64,000 nt of DNA from Actinotalea lenta (GTDB lineage Bacteria; Actinomycetota; Actinomycetes; Actinomycetales; Cellulomonadaceae), in assembly GCF_030586465.1 (NCBI RefSeq), contig NZ_JAUQYP010000001.1, forward strand, positions 1,659,223-1,723,222, given 5' to 3'. A program made the position numbers and the translations under genes. Below, piece by piece: positions 1-9,656 of the stretch; the stretch's first letter is position 1; each line of letters begins with the position of its first letter. A model generated the notes under the pieces. It saw only the letters and a program-made list of their open reading frames with translations, searched no databases and was not told the origin of the DNA.

Positions 1-36
1 GCTCGGCCGGCAGCAGCCGACCGGCCGGACGCGACC

Positions 37-894
37 GTGCGCTCGCGCCGCACCGGCGTGCGCCGACTCGCCGGCCGGGTGCTCGCAGGGCTCGTCGCCG
101 TCGCCGTCTCCCTGGTCTGGGTGTTCCCGGTCTACTGGATGTTGCTGTCCGCGCTGACGCCGAACGCCCGGCTGCGGGCCATGCCACCGACGTTCTGGCC
201 CAGCGCCGCGACCTGGTCCAACCTGCGCGACGTCATCACCGGAACCAGCTTCGCCACCGCGCTGCGGATGAGCCTGGCGGTCACCGGCCTGACCGTGCTC
301 GTGGTGCTGGGGTTCGCGTTCCTCGCCGCGCTCGCGATCAGCCGGTTCCGGTTCCGGGGTCGCACAGCGTTCGTGCTGACCGTGCTCATCGTGCAGATGC
401 TGCCCGCCGAGGGCCTGTTCATCGCGCAGTACAAGATGCTGTCCGCCACCGGTCTGCTGAACAGCGTCATCGGCATCTCCGTGCTCTACACCGCCGCGAT
501 CGTGCCGTTCACGATCTGGATGCTGCGGGGCTTCGTCGAGGGCGTGCCTGCCGACCTCGAGGAGGCCGCGATGATCGACGGCCTGTCCCGCACCCAGGCG
601 TTCTGGCGGATCACGCTCCCGTTGCTGGCACCTGGCCTCGTGGCGTCCGGGGTGTACGCCTTCCTCCAGGCGTGGAACGAGTTCACGGTCGCCCTGGTCG
701 CCCTGCCGGCGGAGTCGGCCCAGACCCTGCCGCTGTGGCTCCGCGGCTTCCTCGCCGCGAGCGCCAACAAGGGTGTGGACTGGGGGCAGGTGATGGCCGC
801 CTCCACGCTGCTCGCCGTGCCCGTGATCATCTTCTTCCTCGTGGTGCAGTCCCGGATGACGTCCGGGCTGGTCTCCGGGGCGGTGAAGGGATGA
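37..894 (+). CDS. Carbohydrate ABC transporter permease (MalG/NgcG type)
   Basis: A 285-residue inner-membrane permease of a sugar ABC importer. It has about six hydrophobic segments, starting with one at residues 13-35, and the EAA loop that docks the ATPase at about residues 178-197 (EEAAMIDGLSR). The start is a GTG with little upstream sequence visible, so the true start could be slightly different; a partner permease and binding protein would lie off the left edge. Its stop overlaps the start of the ROK kinase (ATGA), and NagB follows, so the cargo is probably an amino sugar such as N-acetylglucosamine or chitobiose. The family is clear; the substrate is inferred from neighbours only. Confidence 0.85.
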   Translation: MRSRRTGVRRLAGRVLAGLVAVAVSLVWVFPVYWMLLSALTPNARLRAMPPTFWPSAATWSNLRDVITGTSFATALRMSLAVTGLTVLVVLGFAFLAALAISRFRFRGRTAFVLTVLIVQMLPAEGLFIAQYKMLSATGLLNSVIGISVLYTAAIVPFTIWMLRGFVEGVPADLEEAAMIDGLSRTQAFWRITLPLLAPGLVASGVYAFLQAWNEFTVALVALPAESAQTLPLWLRGFLAASANKGVDWGQVMAASTLLAVPVIIFFLVVQSRMTSGLVSGAVKG

Positions 895-1859
895 GGGTCG
901 GCGTCGACGTCGGCGGCACGAAGGTGCTCGGCGTCCTGATCGACGAGGCGGCCGGGGGCGCCCCGGTCGTGCTCGGGCGGATCCGGCTGGACTCGCTGCC
1001 CGGCGCTGCGGGCGTGACAGGGCAGGTGGTCGCGGCCGTGCAAGGGCTCTGCTCGTCGGCGGGTGTACCGGTGCACCAGCTGTCGGGGGTCGGCGTCGGG
1101 ATCCCCGGCGTGGTGGACCCGGACCGCGGGACCGTCTCGCACGCGGTCAACCTCGGCCTGGTGGAGACGATCGACCTCGGCGGGATCCTCGCTGCCGAGC
1201 TGGGCGTCCCCGTCCGGCTGGAGAACGACCTGAACGCCGCGGCCGTCGGTGCGGCGGCCCTGCTCGGCCTCGCGCGGCGCGACCTCGTGCTGCTGGCACT
1301 GGGCACCGGGATGGCCGCCGGCCTGCTGCTGGACGGCCGGCTGCGCCGGGGTGCCGGAGGGGCGGCGGGCGAGATCGGGCACGTGACCTACCGTGCGGAC
1401 GGTCCGTTGTGCGCGTGCGGGCAGCGCGGCTGCCTCGAGTCGTTCGCCTCGGGGCGGGCGCTCGAAGCCGCCTGGCTCGGCCGGCCGGCGGACGCCGCCG
1501 AGCGGCGCGAGGGCCCGGCCCCTGCGAAGGTGGTCGCAGCAGCGCAGGACGGCGAGCCGTGGGCGGTCGCCGTGCACGAGACGTTCGTCGACGCCGTCGC
1601 CACTGCGGTGCGCGTGCTGGTGCTGACCTGCGACCCGGAGCACGTCGTGCTGGGCGGAGGGGTGGCCGGCCTGGGTGAAGCGCTGCTCGGTCCGGTCCGT
1701 GAGGCGCTGGTGCGGCAGACCGAGGACTCCCCGTTCCTGAGGAGCCTGAGGATCCCGGAACGGCTCGCGCTGGTCCCACCGGGCTCCGAACCCGCCGCCG
1801 TGGGCGCAGCTCTCGCCGTGCCCCACCCCGAGCATCAGGAGGTGCTGTGGAGGTCGTGA
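891..1859 (+). CDS. ROK-family sugar kinase
   Basis: A 322-residue cytoplasmic ROK protein, probably phosphorylating N-acetylglucosamine or a related hexose. The N-terminal phosphate loop reads VGVDVGGTKVLG at residues 3-14, and the family's zinc site follows GEIGHV as CACGQRGC at about residues 175-182. I chose the ATG at 891, which overlaps the permease stop by four bases; an in-frame extension upstream exists but is a shadow of the permease. No N-terminal winged helix is present, so this is a kinase rather than a ROK repressor. It is coupled to nagB, which starts inside its last codons. Confidence 0.85.
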   Translation: MRVGVDVGGTKVLGVLIDEAAGGAPVVLGRIRLDSLPGAAGVTGQVVAAVQGLCSSAGVPVHQLSGVGVGIPGVVDPDRGTVSHAVNLGLVETIDLGGILAAELGVPVRLENDLNAAAVGAAALLGLARRDLVLLALGTGMAAGLLLDGRLRRGAGGAAGEIGHVTYRADGPLCACGQRGCLESFASGRALEAAWLGRPADAAERREGPAPAKVVAAAQDGEPWAVAVHETFVDAVATAVRVLVLTCDPEHVVLGGGVAGLGEALLGPVREALVRQTEDSPFLRSLRIPERLALVPPGSEPAAVGAALAVPHPEHQEVLWRS

Positions 1860-2629
1860 TCGACCGGTCCGAGACGCTGGCAGCGCTCGCTGCCGACGCC
1901 ATCGAGGCCCTGGTGACCCGCAGGTCCGACGCCGTGCTGGGCCTGGCGACAGGCTCGACGCCGTCAGCCGTGTACGACGAGCTGGTGCGTCGGCACGCCG
2001 AGGAGGGGCTGTCCTTCGCCGGCGTGCGCGGTTTCCTGCTCGACGAGTACGTAGGCCTCCCCGAGGGCCACCCGGAGGCGTACCGCACGGTGATCGAACG
2101 TGAGCTCGTGTCCCGGCTGGACCTGCCCACCGAGTCCGTCCTCGGGCCGGACGGCCGCGCCGAGGACCTGGCCGCCGCCTGCACTGGGTACGAGCAGGCC
2201 ATCGCCGACGCGGGCGGCATCGACCTGCAGATCCTCGGGATCGGCACCGACGGTCACGTCGCCTTCAACGAGCCGGGCTCGTCACTGGCGTCACGCACCC
2301 GGATCAAGACCCTCACGGAGCAGACCCGGCGGGACAACGCCCGGTTCTTCGACGACGAGGTCGACGCCGTCCCCCAGCACGTGCTCACCCAGGGGCTCGG
2401 CACCATCATGGCGGCGCGGCACCTGGTTCTGCTGGCGATGGGTCGGTCGAAGGCGGAGGCCGTGCACCAGCTGGTCGAGGGCCCGATCTCGGCCATGTGG
2501 CCCGCGACGATCCTGCAGATGCACCCGCATGTCACCGTCCTGGTCGACGGCGGCGCAGCGAGCCGCCTCCAGCTCGCCGCCTACTACCGCGAGACCTGGC
2601 AGTCCAAGCCCGACTGGCAGCCCCTCTAG
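1847..2629 (+). CDS. nagB: Glucosamine-6-phosphate deaminase
   Basis: A 260-residue enzyme converting glucosamine-6-phosphate to fructose-6-phosphate and ammonia. It carries the family motifs LDEYVGL at about residues 65-71 and GIGTDGHVAFNEPGSS at about residues 131-146, and has the normal NagB length. The start is a GTG with AGGAGG seven bases upstream, overlapping the end of the kinase gene by 13 bases. With the kinase and permease it forms a compact amino-sugar catabolic operon. A deacetylase (NagA) is not visible here and would be needed for acetylated substrates. Confidence 0.93.
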   Translation: MEVVIDRSETLAALAADAIEALVTRRSDAVLGLATGSTPSAVYDELVRRHAEEGLSFAGVRGFLLDEYVGLPEGHPEAYRTVIERELVSRLDLPTESVLGPDGRAEDLAAACTGYEQAIADAGGIDLQILGIGTDGHVAFNEPGSSLASRTRIKTLTEQTRRDNARFFDDEVDAVPQHVLTQGLGTIMAARHLVLLAMGRSKAEAVHQLVEGPISAMWPATILQMHPHVTVLVDGGAASRLQLAAYYRETWQSKPDWQPL

Positions 2630-2846
2630 CCCGACTCCCGACCCGCCCCCGCCCCGCTGTCCCACCCCCCGCCCCCGCCCGGCCCGGTGAGGGGTGCACG
2701 TGCAGGCCGGGGGTGTGCCTGGAGGTGCGCGTCTCGCCTGGCCGTGCGCCGCTCGGGCGGTGGGATGGACGTGTGGGCCGTGCCCCGCCCACAGGTCGGG
2801 GGTCCGGCGGCTCCGGGGAACGCGGCGGTGGTGGAGCGTCGAGCGC

Positions 2847-3767
2847 ATGACGTCGACTCCACCTCCCGTCTTCGGGCCGCGTGTGATCGTGGCCACGGCC
2901 GAGCTCGCGGCAGCGCTGCGCCGCGCGACCGCGAGCGGGGCGCTCCTGAGGATCAGGCGTGGGGCATACGTGGACGCCGCCGAGGTCGGAGAGGGGTGGC
3001 AGGCAGCGGAGCAGCTCGCGCGTGCCCGGGCTGTCGCCGTGGTGCGCGCTGCGACCGCCCCGGTCTGGTTGAGCCACGAGTCCGCCGCACTCCTCTGGGC
3101 CCTGCCCCTGCTGCGTGTCCCGGCCGTGACGCATGTGGTTCAACGGCACCATCCCGGTTCCCGGCGCGATCGCGCCGTCCTTCGGCATCGCGTTGACCTT
3201 CCGCCGTCGCACCGGGCCGAGGTCGAAGGATTACCGGTCACAAGCCTCGAGCGCACCGCCCTGGACTGTGCCTGCTCGCTCCCGGGGCCCGCTGCCCTCG
3301 CCGCTGTCGATGGTGCTCTGCGTCGCGGCGCGGACACCGATGCGATGCGCGCGATCCTTGCCGACCGCGTGGGTGGTCGGGGTGTTGTGACTGCGCGGCG
3401 CACGTTGACCTGGGCCGACGCCCGCGCCGAGTCCCCGGGTGAGTCCGCGGCCCGGTGGGCCTGCCTCGCAGGCGGTCTTCCGGCGCCGGAGCTGCAGCAC
3501 GCGATCCGGACCAGGATCGGGACCTTCTACGCGGACCTGGCCTGGCCGGACCTGCACGTGGTGGCTGAGTTCGACGGGGCGGTCAAGTACTCCGGCGCGT
3601 ACGGCCCCGGAGGCCAGGTGCTCGTCGCGGAGAAGCGCCGGCAGGACGCCATCGAGGAAGCCGGCTGGGTTGTGATCCGCATCACGTGGGCCGATCTGAA
3701 GGACCTGGGCGAGCTCGCCGCACGGGTGCGGCGGGCGGCTCGTCGTGCGCCACGCGGCGCACGTTGA
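2847..3767 (+). CDS. AbiEi-like/DUF559-type protein with a Vsr-like C-terminal domain
   Basis: A 306-residue protein of a common actinobacterial type. The N-terminal third resembles the AbiEi antitoxin fold (short winged-helix region, then RIRRGAYVD). The C-terminal end looks like a very-short-patch-repair/DUF559 endonuclease fold: an acidic strand (VVAEFDG), a lysine-containing EKRRQDAIEEAGW segment and a final IRITWADL strand. The ATG at 2847 is chosen because upstream in-frame sequence is low-complexity. It stands alone without a paired toxin gene. Function in defence or repair is inference; such genes are abundant in actinobacteria and mostly uncharacterised. Confidence 0.7.
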   Translation: MTSTPPPVFGPRVIVATAELAAALRRATASGALLRIRRGAYVDAAEVGEGWQAAEQLARARAVAVVRAATAPVWLSHESAALLWALPLLRVPAVTHVVQRHHPGSRRDRAVLRHRVDLPPSHRAEVEGLPVTSLERTALDCACSLPGPAALAAVDGALRRGADTDAMRAILADRVGGRGVVTARRTLTWADARAESPGESAARWACLAGGLPAPELQHAIRTRIGTFYADLAWPDLHVVAEFDGAVKYSGAYGPGGQVLVAEKRRQDAIEEAGWVVIRITWADLKDLGELAARVRRAARRAPRGAR

Positions 3768-3898
3768 CGGTGGTGCTCCCAGTCGAGCGCGGTGCCTGGA
3801 GGTGCGCCCGCCGGCTGCGTGTGCGCCTTTCGCGAGGGGGTGGGTCGAGCCGGGGTGCTGGGGGAGGGGTGGGGCTGGGGGACGTAGGATCGGGGGTC

Positions 3899-4243
3899 AT
3901 GCGTGCGGTGACTCTGCGACCGGTTGACGGCCCTGGACTCGACGAGCCGGGGCGGCCCGACTCCCCGGGCGGCCCCGGGACGGGCACCGGCGTGCTCGAG
4001 CAGACCGAGACGGAGCAGGAGCTCGAACCCGGCGATCGGGAGCGCTTCGCCCACTACGTGCGCAAGGAGAAGATCCTCGAGTCGGCGGTGTCCGGCTCCC
4101 CGGTGATCGCACTGTGCGGGAAGGTCTGGGTGCCGGGCCGGGACCCGAGCAAGTTCCCGGTCTGCCCGGTGTGCAAGGAGATCTACGAGGGTCTGCGCGA
4201 CCCTCAGGACGGCGAGGGCGGCGGCGGCGCCCCCGACGCGTGA
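3899..4243 (+). CDS. DUF3039 protein
   Basis: A 114-residue protein with the DUF3039 signature: ALCGKVWVPGRDPSKFPVC and then CKEIY near residues 75-97, giving a small cysteine cluster (CGK, CPVC) that may bind zinc. The first 40 residues are Gly/Pro-rich and probably disordered. Its stop overlaps the helicase start by four bases (GTGA), so the two are translationally coupled. This DUF3039-helicase pairing is common in actinobacteria, which suggests a shared role, but no function is established. Confidence 0.85.
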   Translation: MRAVTLRPVDGPGLDEPGRPDSPGGPGTGTGVLEQTETEQELEPGDRERFAHYVRKEKILESAVSGSPVIALCGKVWVPGRDPSKFPVCPVCKEIYEGLRDPQDGEGGGGAPDA

Positions 4244-6024
4244 CCCGGCCGAGCCGCCACCACCACCAGGAACCGCTCGCCGCCTCGACTGCGGCTGCAT
4301 CCCAGCTGCCCCCGGCCTTCCCGGCCCGGGCCGCTTGGGGCACCGCGGGGCGCCTGCGTGCGTGGCAGGCTGCAGCTCTCGAGGCCTACGCCGCCCGGTC
4401 CCCGCGCGACTTCCTGGCCGTGGCGACCCCCGGGGCGGGCAAGACGACGTTCGCGCTGCGCATCGCGACCGACCTCCTCGAGCGCAGCGTGGTGCGCCGC
4501 GTCACGGTGGTCGCCCCCACCGAGCACCTCAAGCGACAGTGGGCCGACGCTGCCGCCCGCGTGGGGATCCACCTGGACCCCAGCTTCCGCAACGCGCAGG
4601 GTCGGCACGGTGCACAGTTCGACGGGGTCGTGGTGACCTATGCCCAGGTGGCGATGAAGCCCGCGCTGCACGCGGCGCGGACCGCCGCTGGGCCCACGCT
4701 GGTGATCCTCGACGAGATCCATCACGCTGGTGACGCGCTGACCTGGGGTGACGGTGTCCGGGACGCGTTCGAGGGCGCGACGCGCCGGCTTGCGCTCACG
4801 GGGACGCCGTTCCGCAGCGACACCTCGGCCATCCCCTTCGTCACGTATGCCCCGGACGCGGACGGCATCCGCCGCTCGGTGGCCGACCACTCGTACGGCT
4901 ACGGTGACGCGCTGCGCGACGGTGTCGTGCGCCCGGTGCTGTTCCTGTCCTACTCGGGGCGGATGCGCTGGCGGACGCGGGCGGGCGACGAGGTCTCGGC
5001 CGCGCTCGGCGAGGAGGGGCTGACCAAGGACCTCACGGCACAGGCCTGGCGCACCGCCCTGGACCCGGCGGGCGAGTGGATCCCCGCCGTGCTAGCCGCG
5101 GCCGACGTCCGGCTGTCCGAGGTCCGGCGCACGGTACCCGACGCCGGCGGCCTGGTGATCGCCTCGGACCAGGCCGATGCGCGCGCCTACGCCGCCCACC
5201 TGCGGCGCATCTCCGGCGAACCCGCCACGGTGGTGCTGTCGGACGACGACGGCGCCTCGGCCCGGATCGAGGAGTTCGCGCAGACCGATGCGCGGTGGAT
5301 GGTCGCGGTCCGGATGGTCTCCGAGGGCGTCGACGTCCCCCGCCTCTCGGTGGGCGTGTATGCGACGTCCACCGCGACGCCGCTGTTCTTCGCCCAGGCC
5401 GTGGGCCGGTTCGTCCGGGCGCGCCGACGCGGTGAGACGGCGTCCGTGTTCTTGCCGAGCGTCCCGCAGCTGCTCGAGCTGGCTGCGACGCTGGAGGCGG
5501 AGCGCGACCACGCCCTGGACCGGGCCACCGACGAGGACCCCGAGCTCCTGCTCGCCGCGGCCGAGCGAGAGGAGCAGGCCTCCGACACGCTCGTCGACGA
5601 CGGTGAGCAGGGCACCTTCGAGGCGCTGGAAGCCCAGGCGAGCTTCGACCGGCTGCTGTTCGACGGCGGCGAGTTCGGCGGTGGTGCGGACGCCGGGTCG
5701 GACGAGGAGGCGGACTTCCTCGGCCTGCCGGGGCTGCTCGAACCGGACCAGGTCGCGATGCTGCTGCGTCAGCGTCGCGCCGAGCGCGTCGCGGGCGCAC
5801 CCCAGCAGCGCGCCCCGCAGGTCGACCACCGGCGACTCGCGGAGCTGCGCAAGGAGCTCAACGCGCTGGTGGGGGCGTGGGCGCGACGCAGCGGCCAGGC
5901 GCACGGGTCGGTGCACACCGAGCTGCGCCGGCGCTGCGGCGGTCCCGAGGTCGCGCTGGCGTCCGCCGAGCAGCTGGAGGCGCGCACCACGATGGTCCGT
6001 GACTGGTTCGTCGGGCGACGCTGA
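4240..6024 (+). CDS. DEAD/DEAH-box helicase (superfamily 2)
   Basis: A 594-residue ATP-dependent nucleic-acid helicase. Walker A is ATPGAGKTTFALR at about residues 62-74, the DEAH-type motif II is ILDEIHHAGD at about residues 155-164, motif III is LTGTPFRS, and the second RecA domain has SEGVDVPRLSVG and QAVGRFVRARRRGE. The tail is acidic and charged. I chose the GTG at 4240 overlapping the DUF3039 stop. The RapA/UvrB-like order of motifs indicates DNA or RNA translocation, but the substrate cannot be read from sequence. Confidence 0.88.
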   Translation: MTRPSRHHHQEPLAASTAAASQLPPAFPARAAWGTAGRLRAWQAAALEAYAARSPRDFLAVATPGAGKTTFALRIATDLLERSVVRRVTVVAPTEHLKRQWADAAARVGIHLDPSFRNAQGRHGAQFDGVVVTYAQVAMKPALHAARTAAGPTLVILDEIHHAGDALTWGDGVRDAFEGATRRLALTGTPFRSDTSAIPFVTYAPDADGIRRSVADHSYGYGDALRDGVVRPVLFLSYSGRMRWRTRAGDEVSAALGEEGLTKDLTAQAWRTALDPAGEWIPAVLAAADVRLSEVRRTVPDAGGLVIASDQADARAYAAHLRRISGEPATVVLSDDDGASARIEEFAQTDARWMVAVRMVSEGVDVPRLSVGVYATSTATPLFFAQAVGRFVRARRRGETASVFLPSVPQLLELAATLEAERDHALDRATDEDPELLLAAAEREEQASDTLVDDGEQGTFEALEAQASFDRLLFDGGEFGGGADAGSDEEADFLGLPGLLEPDQVAMLLRQRRAERVAGAPQQRAPQVDHRRLAELRKELNALVGAWARRSGQAHGSVHTELRRRCGGPEVALASAEQLEARTTMVRDWFVGRR

Positions 6025-6222
6025 CCGTGCCCGTCATCGCTGGTCAGGGCCGGACGCATAGCACCGATCACGGACCGGTGCCCGACGTGCGAGCCTTCGG
6101 CAGCGGTGTCACTGTCGAGGAGTCACTGTCCAACGGGTAGGTAGACCCACCCACGACCGTCGGTGCGGCTCGCCTTGTCCGGGCGAGGTCCCGCACCCGG
6201 CCGACCACCGGAAGGAACCACC

Positions 6223-6378
6223 ATGCCCAGCTGGCTGCTCATCCTCATCGTCGGAATCGTCCTGCTCGTGCTCGGCATCGCCATCTCGGCCGCCAAGCTG
6301 CTGATCTGGATCGGCATCGCCGTGCTCGTCATCAGCGTGATCATGGGAATCGTCGGACGAGGTCGGGCGGGCGTCTAG
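6223..6378 (+). CDS. Small two-helix membrane protein
   Basis: A 51-residue protein made almost entirely of hydrophobic residues, with two membrane segments at about residues 4-22 and 26-44 and a short basic tail (GRGRAG). A good ribosome site (GAAGGA) lies six bases before the ATG. Similar tiny proteins are frequent in actinobacteria and have no assigned role. It converges on pncB with a hairpin between them. Confidence 0.65.
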   Translation: MPSWLLILIVGIVLLVLGIAISAAKLLIWIGIAVLVISVIMGIVGRGRAGV

Positions 6379-6404
6379 CCCCGCCCCGACCGCGCTGCGG
6401 GGCT
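6377..6404. terminator. Hairpin between convergent genes
   Basis: An 8-bp inverted repeat (AGCCCCGC at 6377-6384, GCGGGGCT at 6397-6404) with a 12-base loop sits between the stop at 6378 and the pncB stop at 6416. There is no T-run, as is usual in high-GC actinobacteria. It could end transcripts from both sides. Confidence 0.5.
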
Positions 6405-6415
6405 CCGTCGCGGGC

Positions 6416-7729
6416 TCAGAGCGTGACACGCACCGTCGGGATCGCCGGGTCGTCGGCGGACAACCGCAGCGCGGTCACGGGCAGCTCCGCGCACGAGTCG
6501 GCGTGCCGGCGGGTGGCGCGCTCGACGCCGTCCGCCCCGGTCCACCCGGGCACCAGCCGACCGTCCTGCACGAACACCTCGTGCAGGGGCCGCATGTCGG
6601 GCTCGGGCCGCCACGCGAGCACGGCCGGGTCGGTGCCGCCCACCACGACCTCCTCGGCGGCCTCGCCCGCCACGACCCGGCGCGCCGACGTCTTGCGGCC
6701 CAGGTGCCCGGACTTGGCGGCGGAGGTCTTGGCCACCGCCTGCATCGCCCCGGACCGGTCCTCGCGAGCGACGAGCTTGTAGACCATCCCGCACGTGGGC
6801 GCGCCGGACCCGGTCACCACCGACGTCCCGACGCCGTAGGAGTCTACGGGCGCCGCGGCCAGGGCGGCGATGGCGTGCTCGTCGAGGTCGGAGCTCACGA
6901 CGATCTTCGTGCCGGTGGCGCCCAGCGAGTCGAGCTGTTCGCGGACGGCACGCGCCTGGGAGGGTAGGTCCCCGGAGTCCAGGCGCACGGCACCCAGGCC
7001 GGTGCCGGCCGCCCGGACCGCACGTTCCACGCCCCTGCGGACGTCGTAGGTGTCGACCAGGAGCGTCGTGCCAGGCCCCATGGCGGCGACCTGGGAGGCG
7101 AAGGCCGCCTCCTCGTCGTCGTGCAGCAGGGTGAAGGCGTGCGCCGCGGTGCCGATGGTCCGCAGGCCGTACCGGCGGCCGGCCTCCAGGTTCGAGGTGC
7201 CGGCGAACCCGGCGACCACGGCGGCGCGCGCCGCCGCCACGGCTGCCTCCTCGTGCGCGCGCCGGCTCCCCATCTCCAGGCACGGCCGGTCGCCGGCCGC
7301 CGACGTCATGCGGGACGCCGCGGAGGCCACCGCGGAGTCGTGGTTGAGCACCGAGAGCACCACGGTCTCCAGGAGCACGGCCTCGGCGAACGTGGACTCG
7401 ACCTGGAGCAGCGGCGAGCCCGGGAAGAACACCTCCCCCTCGGCGTACCCGCTGATCGATCCCGTGAACCGGTACTGGGCCAGGTAGTCCAGGGTGGCGT
7501 CGTCGACCACGCGCTGCGCGGCCAGCCAGTCCAGCTCGGCGGGGGCGAAGCGGAACCCCTCCACGGCCTCGAGCACCCGGCCGGTGCCGGCGACCACGCC
7601 GTAGCGCCGGCCCGGGGGCAGGTGGCGGGTGAAGACCTCGAACACGCTGCGGCGGTGCGCGGTGCCGTCGGCGAGGGCGGCCTGCAGCATGGTCAGCTCG
7701 TAGCGGTCGGTGAGCAGCGCCGTGGTCAT
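6416..7729 (-). CDS. pncB: Nicotinate phosphoribosyltransferase
   Basis: A 437-residue enzyme of NAD salvage that joins nicotinate to PRPP. It begins TTALLTDRYELTMLQAAL, a hallmark of this family, and carries VRLDSGDL and IVVSSDLDEHAIAAL further on, with the GVGTSVVTGSGAPTCGMVYK phosphate-binding region at about residues 287-306. The ATG at 7729 is used because ten upstream in-frame residues lack family similarity. The gene is divergent from clpS. Confidence 0.93.
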   Translation of the reverse strand: MTTALLTDRYELTMLQAALADGTAHRRSVFEVFTRHLPPGRRYGVVAGTGRVLEAVEGFRFAPAELDWLAAQRVVDDATLDYLAQYRFTGSISGYAEGEVFFPGSPLLQVESTFAEAVLLETVVLSVLNHDSAVASAASRMTSAAGDRPCLEMGSRRAHEEAAVAAARAAVVAGFAGTSNLEAGRRYGLRTIGTAAHAFTLLHDDEEAAFASQVAAMGPGTTLLVDTYDVRRGVERAVRAAGTGLGAVRLDSGDLPSQARAVREQLDSLGATGTKIVVSSDLDEHAIAALAAAPVDSYGVGTSVVTGSGAPTCGMVYKLVAREDRSGAMQAVAKTSAAKSGHLGRKTSARRVVAGEAAEEVVVGGTDPAVLAWRPEPDMRPLHEVFVQDGRLVPGWTGADGVERATRRHADSCAELPVTALRLSADDPAIPTVRVTL

Positions 7730-7821
7730 GGCCCCACCGTAGGGCCCGTCGGCGATCACGACCGGGTCTCGGCTTCCGCCTCGGGCTGCCGTGCCGCGAC
7801 CATCGCTCCTACGATGGGTGG

Positions 7822-8106
7822 GTGAGCCGGTCCTTCCAGGTCGAACCGATCGAGGAGACCGTGTCCCAGCGTGGCGACTCCTGGTGCACGGTCGTGTGGA
7901 ACGACCCCGTGAACCTGATGACCTACGTCACGTACGTGTTCCGCAGCTACTTCGGCTATCCGGCTGACCGGGCGGAGCGCCTGATGCGCGAGGTGCACGA
8001 GCTGGGCCGGGCGACCGTGTCGCGCGGGCTGCGGGAGCAGATGGAGGTCGACGTCCAGGCCATGCACGGCTTCGGGCTGTGGGCCACCGTGCAGCCGGTG
8101 GAGTGA
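7822..8106 (+). CDS. clpS: ATP-dependent Clp protease adaptor ClpS
   Basis: A 94-residue adaptor that delivers N-degron substrates to ClpAP/ClpCP. The binding core is recognisable: WCTVVWNDPVNLMTYVTYVF at about residues 21-40, with the conserved NDPVN and the later VHELGRATVSRG and AMHGFGLWATV. The GTG start fits family length. It overlaps the DUF2017 gene by four bases (GTGA), an arrangement typical of actinobacteria. Confidence 0.93.
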   Translation: MSRSFQVEPIEETVSQRGDSWCTVVWNDPVNLMTYVTYVFRSYFGYPADRAERLMREVHELGRATVSRGLREQMEVDVQAMHGFGLWATVQPVE

Positions 8107-8813
8107 CGGTGCTCGGCTTCCGACGCGACGGGGACGCCTTCGTCGCCCGGCTGCGGCCGTCCGAGCGGCCGGTGCTGCTCGACGTCGTGGACGGCGTCGT
8201 GGACCTGTTCGGCGAGGTCGCGGCGCCGGGGGACGACCTGGACCCCTTCGCGCGGCTGACGTTCACCGCGGACGAGGTCCCGGTGCCCGCCGATCCCGCG
8301 TTGCACAGGCTCCTGCCGGACGCCTCACCCGACCCCGGCCTGGCGGGGGAGCTGCGCCGCCTCACCGAGGGCGACCTGAGGGTGGCGAAGGTGGCGAAGC
8401 TGCGGCGCCTGCGGGCGGCGCTCCAGCAGGCCGAGCCGGACATCGTCGTGGTTCCCAGCGAGGCGGCGGACGTCGCCGCTGCGCTCACCGATGTGCGGCT
8501 GGTGCTCGCGTCACGACTCGGCCTGGAGACCGATGAGCAGGCCGAGGAGGTCTACGCGCTGGCTGCGGCCACGACGTCGCCGGCCGACGACGAGGCTGCC
8601 ACCCGCAGGTTCCTGGCGGCCGTCTACTCCGTGCTGACCGAGCTCCAGGAGAGCCTGCTGACGTTGCTGATCGCGGACCTGCCGCCGGATCCCGGTGAGC
8701 CGGCTCCGCCGGGTGACGAGTCCGGTCCGCAGGGCAGCCCGGCCGACCCGCCGGCGGACCCGCCGGCCGACCCGCCGGACGACCCGCCGCGCAGCGGGCG
8801 GCACCGTCGCTGA
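8103..8813 (+). CDS. DUF2017 protein
   Basis: A 236-residue cytoplasmic protein that follows clpS in most actinobacteria. It starts TVLGFRRDGDAFVARL and contains the usual helical region rich in Arg and Leu (about residues 85-185). The C-terminus holds a tandem DPPADPPADPP repeat from about residue 214, which is low complexity and probably disordered. Translation is coupled to clpS. Its role is unknown; the fixed linkage to clpS hints at protein quality control. Confidence 0.85.
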   Translation: MTVLGFRRDGDAFVARLRPSERPVLLDVVDGVVDLFGEVAAPGDDLDPFARLTFTADEVPVPADPALHRLLPDASPDPGLAGELRRLTEGDLRVAKVAKLRRLRAALQQAEPDIVVVPSEAADVAAALTDVRLVLASRLGLETDEQAEEVYALAAATTSPADDEAATRRFLAAVYSVLTELQESLLTLLIADLPPDPGEPAPPGDESGPQGSPADPPADPPADPPDDPPRSGRHRR

Positions 8814-8837
8814 GCCCTGCCGGTTAGGCTGCGCCCC

Positions 8838-9656
8838 GTGAACGACGCGCCCATCGGTATCTTCGACTCCGGGGTCGGCGGTCTCACCGTCGCGCGTGCC
8901 GTGCTCGACCAGCTACCGCACGAGTCGGTGCTCTACATCGGCGACACCGCCAACGGCCCGTACGGGCCCAAGCCGCTGGCCGCGGTGCGCGCCCACGCGC
9001 TCGAGGTGATGGACGACCTGGTCGATGCCGGCGTGAAGATGCTGGTCATCGCGTGCAACAGCGCGTCCGCCGCGGTGCTGCGCGACGCGCGCGAGCGGTA
9101 CACCCAGCGGCGTGGCCTGCCGGTGGTCGAGGTGATCCTCCCCGCCGCGCGCCGGGCAGCGGCGGCGACCCGGAACGGCAGGGTCGGCGTGATCGGGACG
9201 AGGGCGACGGTCGAGTCTCGCGCGTACGACGACGCGTTCGCCGTCGCCGCCGGGCTCGAGCTCACCTCGCAGGCGTGCCCGCAGTTCGTCGAGCTCGTCG
9301 AGGCGGGGGAGACGTCCGGTCCCGAGGTGCTGGAGATCGCGCGACGGTCCCTCGCACCGGTGGTCGCCGCCGGCGTCGACACGCTCGTGCTGGGCTGCAC
9401 GCACTACCCGCTGCTGACGGGCGTGATCTCCTACGTGATGGGCGACGGCGTGACGCTGGTGTCCTCGGCCGAGGAGACGGCCAAGGACGTGTACCGGACG
9501 CTCGTGGCGCACGGGCTCGAACGAGACCCGTCGCTGGGGCCGCCGAGCCACCGGTTCCTGGCCACCGGGGACGCGGCGTCGTTCACGACGTTGGCGCAGC
9601 GGTTCCTGGGTCCCGAGGTGACCGCCGTGGAGCCCGCCTCGGAGCTGCGCCGATGA
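8838..9656 (+). CDS. murI: Glutamate racemase
   Basis: A 272-residue enzyme making D-glutamate for peptidoglycan. It starts with the conserved [15 protein letters not shown], and the two catalytic cysteines are visible in IACNSASA (Cys73) and LGCTHYPLL (Cys187). The start is a GTG. The stop overlaps the metallohydrolase start by four bases, and rph and rdgB follow, which is the standard actinobacterial order. Confidence 0.95.
   Translation: MNDAPIGIFDSGVGGLTVARAVLDQLPHESVLYIGDTANGPYGPKPLAAVRAHALEVMDDLVDAGVKMLVIACNSASAAVLRDARERYTQRRGLPVVEVILPAARRAAAATRNGRVGVIGTRATVESRAYDDAFAVAAGLELTSQACPQFVELVEAGETSGPEVLEIARRSLAPVVAAGVDTLVLGCTHYPLLTGVISYVMGDGVTLVSSAEETAKDVYRTLVAHGLERDPSLGPPSHRFLATGDAASFTTLAQRFLGPEVTAVEPASELRR

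Noticed and set aside
486..1835. Long leftward frame opposite the permease and ROK kinase
   Set aside because: Gly/Arg/His-rich composition typical of antisense frames in high-GC DNA; the forward genes have clear families.
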